Assembly (NCBI GenBank): GCA_004369085.1
Contig: ML210231.1
Location: 56,573 to 120,572, forward strand
Direction: 5' to 3'
Source: Coprinopsis marcescibilis
Taxonomy: Eukaryota > Basidiomycota > Agaricomycetes > Agaricales > Psathyrellaceae
Length of the DNA stretch: 64,000 nucleotides
The notes beneath the pieces were generated by a model, which ran no database searches, was not told where the DNA came from, and was given only the letters and a program-made list of their open reading frames with translations. Position 1 is the first letter of the stretch. Each line of letters begins with the position of its first letter. Both the position numbers and the translations under genes were made by a program. This document shows positions 24,538-37,400 of this stretch, in pieces.

Positions 24538-25434
24538 TTTTGTACGCCACCAGATTTCAAACCCACAGCCCAAACTTTACTGTCTTTACAATGCATATAC
24601 GCTTTGCCATTACGGATACGGACATCGTGTCGTCCTCTCTTTACTACTGTCGCTCTCTTGGACTGTTTCGCCCTGTATTTTATACTCTTTTGGGAACCAT
24701 GGACGGACCTACCATTATACATTATTTTTTAGACATAAGCCTATATATGCCTTAATTATCGCTCACACTCTTTTGTACTTGATTGCTTGGCAGGATTCTA
24801 TTACAGAACAATGTGCTCATGAACATAGATGACTTCATTTCCTGTCTCCACACAACTCTATCCCCTGGTGGCCACGACAACACGAAAGGTACTGTTTCAA
24901 TGGGGCTGCTTGCGGTGAATGCCAGCCAGCTGAGAGCAGTCCAATTCGAGCGGGAAACTTGAACAATCCATGTTTTTTCCACAGAACTTGCCAAGTTGTT
25001 GGTGCAGCAACGTCGTTCCAGCTTAAGGTCACCTCTTACGGAGCTTGACATGGGCAAAAGGAGTTCACGTCAATCTGGACGTTGACGACGAACGACGAGT
25101 CGGACCTGTTCAACCTGGAACTTGCCTAGAAGCGAAAGTCCAAGGCCCAAGTGTACCGCTGGGTGAAACTAAAAGCTCCCAAACGCTGTTTTCAGACAAA
25201 AGCCCAAATTGAATTTGAATACAAATTTGTACACAAGGTAGCAAATTTTCTGGAGTGCGATACATAGAGGTAGTGCACCAATAAGGGTCCCAAATTATAA
25301 CGGGTAACAAATAACTAGTCCAGAACGTTTGGTATAAGTCCGCAAAGAGTGAATTTAACCGTCAGGCAATCAAGATGATCCTTCCGTACGTGAATAAACG
25401 AGAGTAGACATGGGTGCTCCTTAAGAGTAGTCGG
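24538..25434. other. Convergent intergenic region
   Basis: About 0.9 kb between the stops of the GT2 gene (plus) and the copper radical oxidase (minus). It should hold both 3' UTRs. The left 250 nt is T-rich. Short frames show nothing recognisable. Confidence 0.6.
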
Positions 25435-28400
25435 TTAGATACCAGGGAGGGTAAAGCCAGGGAGATCAGGCCAGTTGCCGATCTCAGCAGGGTCACCACC
25501 AATGCGGACCCATTGGGCCTTGGAAGGAGTGTCTCCGTCCAAGACGAAGAGCATGTGCCATCCTGGAGGCGAGACACCAGCATTAGGAGGAGCGATGATA
25601 GTGCAAGTAGTGGCAACACATGTGACAGAGGGGAAGATGGTGCGGGCACCCATGGTGTTTCCGTGAGTGCTGGAGGCGGCAGCCATAAGGGAGACTCGGA
25701 CTGGGCCGTCGTTGTGGAAGCGGTTGACGTTGGTGATGGTGTATGGTTGACCGTATGCCCAGTCATGGTTAGGAAGCACAAAGGTGGGTTGAGTGCGACC
25801 GACGAGGTAAGGTGGAACATAGACTTCAAGACGGAACTCTTGAGGATACTTGGGGGTTCCGTCGGGCAAGTCAGTCTCGGGGTCGGAGCCAGAGATGAGG
25901 ACACGACCATCAGCGAGGAGAGTGGCCTCTGAGTGGTACATGCGGGCAATGTCGGTGCTTCCGAGGATGGACATACGCTCGTGGATGGGGTCGGCGGGGT
26001 TGTAGAGGACTGCGGTAAGATTGGGGTCTTCACCAAGACCGAATCCAGCAACACCGTGGTGGGCACCATTGACGATCAAGACGGTACCATCGGGCAAGGA
26101 TACCATGCAAGGCATGACGCGGCGGGAAGGCTGAAAGATGTGATCAGTGAGGATTCATTGCTAGAGGATTCACACATACCATGCGCTCAATAGTCCAGGT
26201 GACGGTCTCGGCTTCAGGTGCACCACGGACACAGTTGTCGAGGGCATAGGCAGCACCGATAGTGGAACCACCGCACATGAGGACCTCGAGAGGGTCGGTG
26301 AAAGGGAAGTGTTGAGGAATGGGGACCATTGCGCCCTCAAGAGGATAGGTACGACCAGCAAGGACTGCCGTGAAACTGTCAGATCAAGAAAGAAACATAA
26401 AGGTTAACGAGCTTACAGTCATTGACGGCACCAGGCATGTTGGGCAACTCTCTGATAGTGTCGAAAGTCACAGGGTCCAGGATACGGGCCTCGTTCCAGT
26501 AGGCGACAAAGACATTTTGGCTGGGGAGGACGACAACGAAGGGGTACAAATTGTACGGGTCCGTGCGAGCGAGCCATTCGAGCTCAACGACTGTGTCCCC
26601 ACCTTCAGGCTTGGGGAAGATCTCGAGGTTGGGTTGGGGAGGTCCGTTGCTACCAGTCTCGCCACCGATGACCAGGACAGTTCCGTTGGCGAGGACAGCA
26701 GCGGTGGGGTACCAACGACCACGTTGCAACGCGAGGGTGGTAAAGTCTTCTTCCCAGTTGTTGACTGAAGGTGTTCCTTCAACGCCGTCGGGAGTGAAGA
26801 GGCGGACACCGAAGGTGGAGTCGAGTGACCAGCCACCGACGTTGAGCTGACGACCGGCTTTGTCGGGAAGGATGACGCTACCAGCGCAGAAGACGTCGGT
26901 CTCGACGTTCATTTCACGCCAGGCACTCATAGAAGGAGCCAAGCTGATATCAATTTCGTAGGCACCAGTAGTGTTGGGATAACTAGAACAAACATAAGCG
27001 CTTGAAGCGAACAGAATATAGAAAAAAACCTACCCAGTTCCATACTTCTCGAGGACGGTAACCTTGTTGTTGATGCCGACAGTGGTGATGAGGGGAATAA
27101 CGAGACTAGAAGCATATAGGTCAGCCACCGCCGGGTACAGGAGTTCGAGCAAGAAGAAGCACTAACCCAGGTACTAATAGATTGCGTTGAAGAAAGGAGA
27201 AATCATGTCAGAACGCAGGCACCTTTCATGGAAACACCCGAGATCACTTACAGAAGTACTAGAGAAATGATAATGATTAGCCTCTGCAATATTAAAGCAA
27301 ATGAGATCTACTCACTTCATACTGGCCAGTCACAGCAGGGGTCTTCCAGTTGTACATCGCGCCGTCCCAGTAGTAAGTCGTGAGACGATTGCCGGCGCCG
27401 CAGATGTGCGCAGGATCGCCAGGGCAGGGCATATTGCACTCAGAGTCAGCAACAAAGACGCCATTGTTGTCAGTGATGTCCTTCTCGTCGCCACAATCTA
27501 AAAAAGGAAGGAGATTTAGCGTTTAGATTCGCTAGCGAGATTGAATCGGAAATACTCACAGCACTCGTATCCGTACTAAAGGAAGATGGAAAGAATTCAC
27601 GGGTCAGCGAAGCACGATCGCGATGGGCGTATCGGGAAATCTCACCTCGGTAGCAGAAACGGGGAATCCGAATTTCGCGCATTGCTCCATGCACGCAACG
27701 GCCGAGTTGTTCCTCTCCCATAGGATCTGGTTGGGGATGATACGGAACCCGACAGCCTCACTGTCAAGAAAGACACGTCAATCGAGGTCAAACAAGATCA
27801 AGAAAACCGACGTACACCAAGCAACCTTCGTACTTGTAGTTTCCGGGGAGGTTGTCGATTTGGGTGGTGGGGACAGGGACGACATCGACATCTCCAGTGG
27901 AAGTGTAGACAGACATCAAGTTAGGGCCACCGCATGCTTGTTCGTTGTCGCCGCCACAGCCCATACTGCATTGTCCATCGCCGACCTTTTCAGGACCGTT
28001 GATGAGAGAGTTGCCGCAGACTATTTGGCAAAAGATTCAGTTAGAAGTTCCTCGACGCAGGGTCCGCGACGAGACTTACAGCATTCGGCTATTGAAAACA
28101 AATGTGTCAACGGCTTTGAAGCGAACAAGGTCAATGAAAATACTCACCTCCGAATTCGATACCAGCAAGAGTGAAGTCTTCTGCCGCGCAGATGCCGATG
28201 CAAGTCTGGACAGTTTGCGCAGGGTCGGCTCCTCCGACGTAGCCCATCACACGACCATTGATGTTGTCACTGTCAAAATAAGATGAGCACAACCATCTTG
28301 GGGATGGTGGGAGATAGAATTTACGTGTAGCAGCCACCGTATGTCCAAGTTGTGGGTAGGCCTACCTCGACGGGTTGAGGTCCGCCAGGAGGGGGTCCAC

Positions 28401-29625
28401 CGCCACCAGGGAGATCGGTGCCAGTGTAGTTGTAGACGTTGAGACGGTTGGGACCACCGCAGAACGAACCACCATCGCCTGCGCAGACCATGTTGCAATC
28501 GCCGGCCGCAGCGGGGACATCGTTGACAAGGGAGTGACCACAGACTAGATTATTAAAAATCATGAGCTTTATGAAGCGAACATCGGCGATAGAGCAGCGA
28601 CTTACAGCATTCACTAAATCCGCGAAGCAGAGAAATAACAAAATTAGTGATGTCCCGAAGACAGAGGAATGATAGCTATACTTACGCAGCGTATTCAGTA
28701 CCAGAGAGACGGTACCCAGCGTTGAAGCAGGCATCGGTACACTTGGCATTGGTCATAGGCCCGGTAACGCCAGTGCCGACAGGGAGGGTCCTCTGTCCGT
28801 TGACATTGTCACTAAAACATGGATGGTTAGTCGGGCTGTTGGTAATGGGTTGTGAGGATAATACGCACGTGTAGCATCCAAGAGACTCATGGTCGCCAAT
28901 TTCGGGGATGACACTGGGAGCAGGTGGAGGGGCGGCACCACTCCAGAAGAGGTTGAGCTTGCCGGGACCACCGCAAGGTTGGAGGGAGTTGCCACTGCAG
29001 GGCATGTTGCAGTCTGTGGTCGGGGTACCTCCACCATTGCTGAGTGAGTGGCCGCAGACTAAGGAAATAAGAAAAGAAAAAGGAAATATTGAGCATGTAA
29101 CTTTCACCAGAAGGATGGATGCTTACAGCACTCGACCTAGACGCGTCAAAGGATCGATGATAGAGACCGGAGGTGCGGAAGTGGGTGTCAAGCAATGAGT
29201 AACATGATAATTGGCGGACATAGGTGGGGAGTTCACACGCACAGAGTATTCGACGCCGGCGTAAATCGCGCCTTCCGTGTCGCAGAAGTTGATGCAATTT
29301 TCGATGGTCATTTCAGTCCCACTGGCATAGTTGGGCCCAGTGAGCGCGCGACCGGTGGTTCCCTCGCTGTATAGAGCGTGTCAATGAGAAATCTTCGCGA
29401 CAGAAGCTCGAGAGCATTACCTGACGCATCCTTCAGAAGTCCAATCTCCAGGAAGAGTTGGTGGGATGGTTTGTCGGCGGTGACGAAGGTGGGTTGAATG
29501 AATGTGTTCAGAAGCAGAAATTAACTGTAAAGATGTTAGTCAATGGCATCTCTATCATCACGGGTGGTTGAGCGACATACAGGAATGACTGATAAAAGGA
29601 GAGCGAAGGCCTTGGAGAAAGCCAT
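25435..29625 (-). CDS. Secreted copper radical oxidase (glyoxal/galactose oxidase-like) with four WSC domains
   Basis: Twenty exons: 29625..29581, 29524..29421, 29366..29243, 29136..29127, 29058..28869, 28811..28686, 28613..28606, 28544..28325, 28269..28148, 28088..28080, 28020..27816, 27760..27646, 27575..27560, 27497..27316, 27258..27252, 27173..27167, 27105..27034, 26982..26417, 26364..26180, 26130..25435; 3009 nt, 1002 aa. Signal peptide MAFSKAFALLLSVIPLISAS. Four Cys-rich WSC (carbohydrate-binding) repeats start at GCVSEGT, GCYTDNVNG, GCYTDNING and GCLVEAVG. The C-terminal seven-bladed galactose-oxidase-like domain keeps all expected copper/radical residues: Cys in DVFCAGS (about 553), Tyr in GRWYPTA (612), Tyr-His in MYHSEA (836-837) and His in PGWHMLF (963). 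Such enzymes oxidise aldehydes or alcohols to make extracellular H2O2, often in lignocellulose decay. By domain layout it resembles the WSC-bearing CRO3-5 group. Six exons are only 7-16 nt. Confidence 0.96.
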
Positions 29626-29677
29626 GGTGGCGAGTCGGAGGAGGCTTAAGGAGAGTCAACACCGGGCAGGGTCCAAG

Positions 29678-29685
29678 TTTATATA
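29678..29685 (-). promoter_or_regulatory. TATA box of the copper radical oxidase gene
   Basis: TATATAAA on the minus strand, 53 nt upstream of the predicted ATG. The short spacing implies a short 5' UTR. Confidence 0.6.
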
Positions 29686-31705
29686 CCGAACTCACATTCG
29701 GGTTAGATCTAGCCAAGGTATCGCTTGTCTGGGTGTCTCGATATGGGATGGTGTTGATGAAGGTATGGGGCGCCACCTGTGGACATGGAGAAGGGGATAA
29801 TACTAAATGGGCCGAGAACAAATTCCATCGACAGGTACAAGGGCTTACCTATTACGTCTGCTCGAGCTCTTCCTGATCTCGTTCGAGGAATTTCAAGGGA
29901 GAGGACGAGGCCTTTTATATGGTGTGGTCCCATAAGATTTGAACAACTTGCCAGCGCATCGGCAGAAGTGGTGAAGTGATAATAATATATCAGCATCAGA
30001 CCAAGAGAATGAAGAAGCTAACCCGTGGAGGAGAGACGGAGACTGCAGAGATCACCCGAGGCTTGCCAGTTTTGCACTTGGCCAATGCCTGGTCCTGTCC
30101 AAAAGATTGACTCTTGTTGCTCTCTACACCTTTTGGACAGAGGACAGATGGCAGCAGTAGGGGAGAACAACCATTGACACGAATCATGCACACGATCGAG
30201 ATCTGATCCTCAATGAAGGTTCTGTGATCTTCAAGAGTGCTCTCGAATGAAAACCAATGGCTCCGGAAGAACTGACAGTTGGAGCGGTGCAAGGCCCAGC
30301 ACAGAGTCTTCTTTCTTTTCTTTTGCGAAAACATTCGAATTGCCAAGCTCGGAAAAGCCATGCTCTGGCGAGAACAACGAGGCCGAATCCTGGATCAAGG
30401 GGGATCCTGTCATTCTGGCTGTTCGGGATTTGGGGAACAACGTATTGGAACGTAAATTCAGGTTGGAAGGAATGAATTCAAATGCTGCCAGAAATCAGAC
30501 GAAATCAAAGATGCGAAAAAGTGACGCGCCTTTGGCGGCTGCGCGAAAGGGTGGACAGAATAGCCATGGACAGAATAACGTCAACCGAACCGGTTCGTCA
30601 AGGCGCAAATGGGCGGGGGGAACTGGGCGGCTTCTACATAGCAGGCCAAGACGCCGCTATGGGTCAACCGCACGACTACAGATTAGGATAAAGAAAATTT
30701 GATATCAGATTTTCTGCACTAGACCAACACAAAACACGAACATTTTGGCTTTCCGGGACTCTCAGGTTCCGAAGGCAAAAGCTGGTGGGAAAAGCAAAGG
30801 CTAGTTTGGATATTTACGATATGATCGCTGTAGGCACGCCTCCAGGTCGTGTCCAGGCATCCAACCCAAACGGCTGGGTCGACTAGGCATGTACGATATC
30901 TCTTCGTCTACGCGGCGATGTCAAAAAAGTACGTCCTGATCGCTATAAAGAAGTGAAGAAGCAAAGTAAAGGCCAATTCAACTTAAAATACCACTCCAAC
31001 CGCTACCTCTGCACTCCGTCTTCACTCTGAACATTCGAAGAGATGACTAACAGCCTCCTGGGTCGATCCGGAGAATTAAGAACGTCTGGGTGATGCCTCG
31101 CGGCCGGTATCAATGGTTCTGGAAGACCGCTGGGAAAATGAGCCACTGGGAAATACAGATTCGCTGCGGTGAAAGTTCTAGACATCTGCCGGGAAGAACT
31201 TGTCGTGATTTCAGACGGAGAGCAAGGACAATTAACTCGGAGAATGAACGCTAGAATATGGCTGTGAGCTGCACCAATGGTCGGAGCCAGGCTTAGTCAG
31301 CGCCAAACAAGCATGAAAACTCTAATTCAGAACGAGTTCTATTGAGTTTTCTGGTACTTTAGAGGATTCTTTTGTAGGCAGAGCAGTAGAGAATAGGTAA
31401 GACTATGTCCTGGGCGCTTATTGAAGTGGAGTGAATTAAATTGAGGTAAAAAGAAGACAAATTGGTTGTCGGCAGGCCAAACAAAGGGTTGTGTGAGTCA
31501 GTCGGGGTCCCAATCGTCTCCGCCAGCGCTCCTCAGAAATTTCTCCTCCGCAATCTACGTGCCAGGTAAGCCAACTCTAAAGTCCTGATCTAAACTCTAT
31601 TGTTTCGTTGCTGATCATCGCTTACCCCTATTTACTTATGTCCTCCTCGTCGTTGCCCACATCCATCAACCGTCTTTTCAATCTCATGGTCGATCCACTA
31701 GTAGC
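29686..31705. other. Divergent intergenic region between copper radical oxidase and WOPR regulator
   Basis: About 2 kb shared upstream DNA. A 151-codon frame (30247..30702, plus) is Lys/Arg/Ser-rich without a recognised domain and is not called. The region must contain both promoters; no clear operator was identified. Confidence 0.5.
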
Positions 31706-33389
31706 ATGTCGGGGCACCAGGCCACCAACCAGCAGGCAGGTCAGACATGGACCGAGCCTCCCTGGTCAGGCTGGATAGACACCACTGGCGATGCCCTGCT
31801 CATCCTCGAGGCTGCTCGTCGAGGTCTTATTCCGAGGGTGACCCGTCGTCTCGTCGACTCTGAACGCAAGATGATCGCTTCGGGCTCCGTTTTTGTCTTT
31901 GACGAAGAAGAAAGCGGTATCAAGCGATGGACGGACGGCTTCTTTTGGAGTCCTAGCCGAATTTTGGGAAATTTCTTGCTTTATCGCGAGACGGACAAGC
32001 GAGGGAATAGAAATGCGCGCACTGTAGAGCCCGAGGGGGATTCTCCTGATGCTTTCAGGCCCGCGGAAGGCTCCCTCAGTCGGCCAAAGACTGACGCCGC
32101 GACCATGGGGATCGACCGACATCGAGAGCGCTTGCTCTGTGGTAGTCTGACCAACAGCTACAAGTTCAAATCGGATGGGTTGATGAAGAAGGTGTGTATC
32201 TGTGTCTTTGCGTCTTGCAGATTGCTAACTGCCAACCTAGACGTTCTCCTTGACTATCAACGGGGTCGCTCAGCACTTGATTTCCTACTACAAAATCGAA
32301 GATGTTGAGAACGGCCGTTTACGCACACCGTCTTCCCTTCCAGAGCTCGCGTCGCTCGAAATCAGCCCCGAGTACCTCGATAAAACCCATTTCCGGAATG
32401 CCCCAAAAGTCGAAACAGGCGCGGATGGAATTCCGCGATACCGTGGAGAAGGCGACGAAATGGAGTCGCCATCTTCTCCTTCCTCGAGCATTGTTCCCAA
32501 TCCGCTCGAGTCCAATCTCCCTCTTCTCACTGATGCCCACGTAGCAGAAGGTTCATCCTCGTCCGGCAAGCGCCAGAAACGGTTCCTTCCCTATGCCTCG
32601 AGTCGTCCACGAAGGAGGCATTCAACACACTCAGACGACCCTTCGATTAGTTCTTCTCCGCCAACGCCATTGTCTGCCTCAGAGGCTTCCGGTCCCTCAG
32701 CGCAATCAAGTCAGGGCCTGCAGCCACCACATGCCGCTGCCATGAGTCCAGTATACCCAACTGACCCAAACATGCAGGTTCCCACACCTGGCACCTTTCC
32801 GCAATATTCCTATTTCGCGACTCCACCGCCAATCAATTATCAACACCCACCCCCACCACTTCCAGGACCGGTACCATTGTATCCTCCGCAAGGCGTGTAT
32901 ACTCCACAACCGCAACCCTCCAATCAGCCTGTTCCCCTGCCCACAATGCCCCAGCAAACCCCATATGGCTATTCATATCCACATATCCACGCTCCGCCTG
33001 CACAATCGCCCAATGCTCCTTCCGATCCACAAGCATCTAATTTACAACATGCACAACAGCAGCAAGCTATGCCAGCCAATTCGGCGCCTCCTATCCAACA
33101 ACAGCAACAACAGCAACACGTCCCGATCCCACCTCAACCCTACCAATACCCTTACTACCCACCTCCTCCTCCTCACGCACCACCACCGCATGTCGGTTAT
33201 CCAACCTATGCGGGTCCTCCTTGGCCTTACTCTTCTTATCCCGTTCAACCGCAGCCAAATCATCTCCAGCATCAACTTCCAGTCCAACAAATTCCCCAGC
33301 CCCACCAACATGTTGTTCAACAAGATGGAAATGGGGATGGTGGCCATTCCGCCGTAGTTCCCACCAACAACGAAGGCGAAACCCATTAA
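31706..33389 (+). CDS. WOPR (Wor1/Gti1/Pac2/Ryp1) DNA-binding transcriptional regulator
   Basis: Two exons, 31706..32191 and 32241..33389; 1635 nt, 544 aa. The bipartite WOPR DNA-binding domain is clear. The WOPRa half spans about residues 18-100, with GDALLILEAARRGLIPRVTR, SGSVFVFDEEESGIKRWTDG and WSPSRILGNFLLYRE. The WOPRb half spans about 148-200, with LTNSYKFKSDGLMKK spliced to TFSLTINGVAQHLISYYK. The rest is disordered: a Ser-rich segment with basic GKRQKR and RPRRRH patches (likely nuclear localisation), then a long Pro/Gln/Tyr-rich tail with short polyQ, typical of activation domains. Family members are master switches of morphology, development and secreted effectors in other fungi; the targets here are unknown. 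It is divergent from the copper radical oxidase. Confidence 0.95.
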
Positions 33390-34400
33390 AATCCCTGCTG
33401 CATATGCATGAAAGGGTGACGTCACCCTTGCAAGGTTTGTCTCCTGTGACATCGTCCATCATATCTCGCATCCGCCTCGTGTGCATGCGCTGTACTATAC
33501 ACGGTTGATTCCTCTATTCATCGTCTCTTTCCTGCTTGCTTAATTGCCTGACCTGCCGGTCTTACACGCGTTGATTCATTGGGTTTTGTTGATTTCCTTC
33601 CACACTCTCGAGTTCTTCCCTTTTTCTTGGTACTCTATATCGTATAGTTCCCTTCTACGTACAGCATCGTCTATTCTTACCTCTTTGGTCTTCGTATATC
33701 ACCTTTCTTCTTGTCCTATTCCCCTACCATTTCACATCCATACACACATCCCATCCACTTCGTTTCATTCACACTACCTTAGTTCTATCCCTTTCCATCT
33801 GTTGTCGCTAAACTTCAGGTTATGTTGTAGCATCGTCTCCGAGCCCTGTAGCTCGCCTCTGTATCTTCCTTTCTCGTCATCCTTCTCCGTGTATATTGTA
33901 TACTCTATGCCCACCACTATCATCTCATCTTTATTCACGATTCGTGGTCTTTCCCATCCCATCACCACGTTTCCTTCTACATCGCACCTGCCTTGCTCCT
34001 CTCCATGTCTGACTATGTGCTTCTCGTGCTGGGGATGCCATGTCAGTTTATGCTTTCCTTCCCTGGTAGCGCGTGCCCCATGCTTTGGCTCCAAGCTTGT
34101 TAACTTTTCATTTCCTTCCCCTCTTCCTCTTCCTACTTCCACAGTACACATCCTACCACCTCTACCCTCCCAAAATATGGCCGCCGCGCTCAACACAATA
34201 ATCAGTAATCATTTCTCATGCACACACTATTCGTCAGTTTTTGCCACTACCTTACTTCCCATTGTGCACCGGTCATGTTTACGATACACGCGTACTCTCT
34301 ACCCGCTCAATTATTTTAGTGTACTGTATACGTATCGTTTATTTCCTTTTCGAGTACCGTTCAACTTGGAATTTGTTTTTTGAACTGCTCACGTGTGACC
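33390..34400. other. Pyrimidine-rich region downstream of the WOPR gene, probably a long 3' UTR
   Basis: Strongly T/C-rich on the coding strand. A 279-codon frame runs through 33544..34383, but its translation is a Ser/Leu/Phe/Pro low-complexity string with no domain. This is expected when a CT-rich tract lacks stop codons. Best read as 3' UTR of the WOPR transcript, though a real small gene cannot be formally excluded. Confidence 0.5.
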
Positions 34401-37400
34401 GACGATGTTGCGATATGGCATTTGTTTCGATGCTCACTCAGCGGGGGATCGTCGATCATCCAGTGAGGCGCGCGCTGCGGGGCTCCTTACTACGCCCCGC
34501 AGATTGAAACACGCTTTAACCCTCGAGCTTTAGCTTTGCGTGGTCTAACTTCGAAAACTTCACTCGCCCAGAGTATTACCCCTGGTTGACGAATAACTCC
34601 AGTCTCGAGAAGATCCCGAGAAATCAAAATCGAATTATAACCAGGATGCGCAACTCAATCTCAAGCCTAGACAATCCACATCGCGCGGTACCTTCATCGG
34701 AGTAAGCTCGATGGCTAATCACTCCATTTCTACATGCCACATACTCGTGTATCGATCTAAAGCACAGCACGCATCACAGGAGCGCGCGTTGAGCGTTGAA
34801 CGCCTGATATCCATCCATCTCTTAAAGCGATCATCGTGGTAAGCACTTCCCGCTTGACATCTCGCTACATCGCTCCCTACCCTGATTAACCTGGAGGTAA
34901 TCATGTATCGAATGTGATATCACTGGACATCAGCTTCCTGTAGAGGTTTAGTACGCCCCTGAAGTTTATCCGATGCTGGCCTCCTAGGCGCCGCGCGTAC
35001 GCGTTCGTTGGGCACGCCCAGGTTCTACTACTCTGGGTAGTAAGTTTTGTCTTTCAAGGTTCCAATGGCGGATAGGCTTCTCTGAGGTTGGGCACTTGAA
35101 ACTTGGAGGTGTGCAATGTGACTAGCCGGCGAAGCTCTTGACCGATGCACATTAAGAGCCATGGAAATGGGCGTTTAACGCCACAAGCTCGCCCACAGAA
35201 GATGGTGGAGTAGTACAGTCAGTGGAAGCTGGTTACCAAGCGCGCAATCGAAGCGCCACAATCTGTCTCGTAGAAAGCTCATCCATTCGATTCAATTCGA
35301 TCAGGAGTTGAGATACGTATGCTTGCTTGAGGCTGCCAAGTCGAGAAGTATGAAGACGAATCGGAGGCTCTCTACCACCGACCATATGGGTTCTTTCCAT
35401 TAATTAATTAATTGAGCACGGGCGCTAGCTTTCGGACATAGTTCGGACTCGGATGAAGCCGACGAAGGCGATACACGCGATGAGATGAAAGCCAAAAAAT
35501 GGGCACAATATTGGGGGAAATAGCCTTTTCTCCGACCATCAAGGAGAATTGAACCGATTGCTTAGCCAAAGACCCTCACGATAGTCATACCGAGCTCACG
35601 GTTCTGCGCACTTGCTGATGCGAAGCAAGAGCAGATTTTTCCCGAAACGAGTCACTGAGAACCGGTTCGCTCTTGTCATTTTTATCGACAGTGACGGGAC
35701 GGAAGCATGGAACACTAGGGAATGAGCGTCTAGATTATGTCCAGTCCATACTCACTCTGGCTTCTAACAGTTGCAAGGGGTACCATGAGGCTTTGTGGGC
35801 AGTTTACGGAAGTCTGATATGAGAGGCTGACAGGTAGGCCACATGTCTGATTTAGGTGTTTCACAAGTTGAGAAGGAAACTTCTTTCCGTGGGTCTGATG
35901 ACCCCATGTCGAGATATCACGAGGGAGCAGAAGTGGGAAAACTTGTTAGTGCTACTACCTGTCTAAGGCTTTCTGGTTCAGTATACCTCTGGGACACTGC
36001 TATGCTGGACATCGGATGACAATGTGGAGGCGAAGGACAGAATGGAACAGGGACTGCTTGAAGGCGATACATTAACGAAACCCATCTTTTGTCCAGGATC
36101 GACAGATTTCAACAGAAGCTGGTAGAGGTATAAGGCTGACACCGCCGCGGAGTCGATTTCTTGACATAGACAGTATATCCTCCTGGTAACAGGCTTCTCT
36201 TCTCAAAAGCAAAGGGTATGATTCTCCTTCTCTTGCCCGTTAAAGGCCAACGTGAAATCTTCATGGCGGGGATGGAAAACTAAGTTCACCAGGAGGATGA
36301 TTTAAGCAGCCGTGCGGATCAACTAGAAGCTCTGTCTCGGTTTTCCATCCTCGAGGGCATGGTAAAAGTAGATGTAAAGGAAGAGAAATACGAGGGACGC
36401 TCTAAGAACACTCACGGTATGTCATAATATGTCTGTCACGATCTTACCGCCAGAGTCATCAATCAGGTAAGAGAAGTCGAGAAACGGGTTAAATGTTGAA
36501 GCAGAACTTCCGAAGTCACAGTGCTGTGTAGCATGAGCGACCCTTCTTCTGTCCCCTGTGGCTTCAACAAGCTGCCCACAGAGTGAGACAGGATGTTCGG
36601 CCTTCGGGGATGTGGTGGAAATTGAACACCGTTCAGAACTGAATGTACCGTCCCAGGCTCTACAGCCCACATTGAAGTATAGAGATATCTCATTCACAAG
36701 AAAAACGGACAGGACAGACATCGAAGTCGGAAATAGCTCACGGAGCACAGGAGGACTCAGGAAGATGATGTGGCAGTGCTTTTGGGCGCCTCTTTTTTGA
36801 AATCATGGTACCATCGAGTGTCGGGATCAGATAGTACCGACTTAAAGACCGATCACTTGAGATCAAAGGCACACTCCACTCCACTGCAAGGATGGGTATT
36901 ATGTCTATTTTCTTCCGATTCAGGAGTCAACATTGAACCACACTGGTTTATATCCAGAATTTCTTCCAAAAACAGACTTTGATTTTGAGTATACGAAGTA
37001 AAGGGAGTATTAGTGGCAGGGCGTGGCCAATGTAGGATGGTATGTGGCTAGGTTCGATACAGAGATCAACACGAGTATGAATTGGCTGTGTAGAAAGTCG
37101 AAAAACCTGAACAACGACTTGGAGGTTACCTGCGAGGAAACCCCGTAATTGAACATAGCAAAGGGGATTGTATATGATTGCAACGCAAGCATCAGTCGTG
37201 GCATTCAGTTTAAAAAAAGGTAAAGATGCACCCAGGCGTTTGAAACGTGCCATTACATAGGTAGGTCACAAGCGCCTCAACTTGAGAAAGTGCGGCCCGG
37301 ATTGATCAAATGGTCAGATCGTTATGAACTCCGCTCTTGACTATGCCTGGGGCATGGCGTCAAGGACTCAAGGCCGTCAAGGTGAGAATTTTTGAGATAA

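Noticed and set aside
30247..30702. 151-codon basic open frame between the oxidase and WOPR genes
   Set aside because: No domain, no splice partners, overlapping frames in other phases; not supportable as a gene.
33544..34383. 279-codon plus-strand open frame after the WOPR gene
   Set aside because: Translation of a CT-rich tract into Ser/Leu/Phe/Pro low complexity; best explained as a pyrimidine-rich 3' UTR lacking stops.
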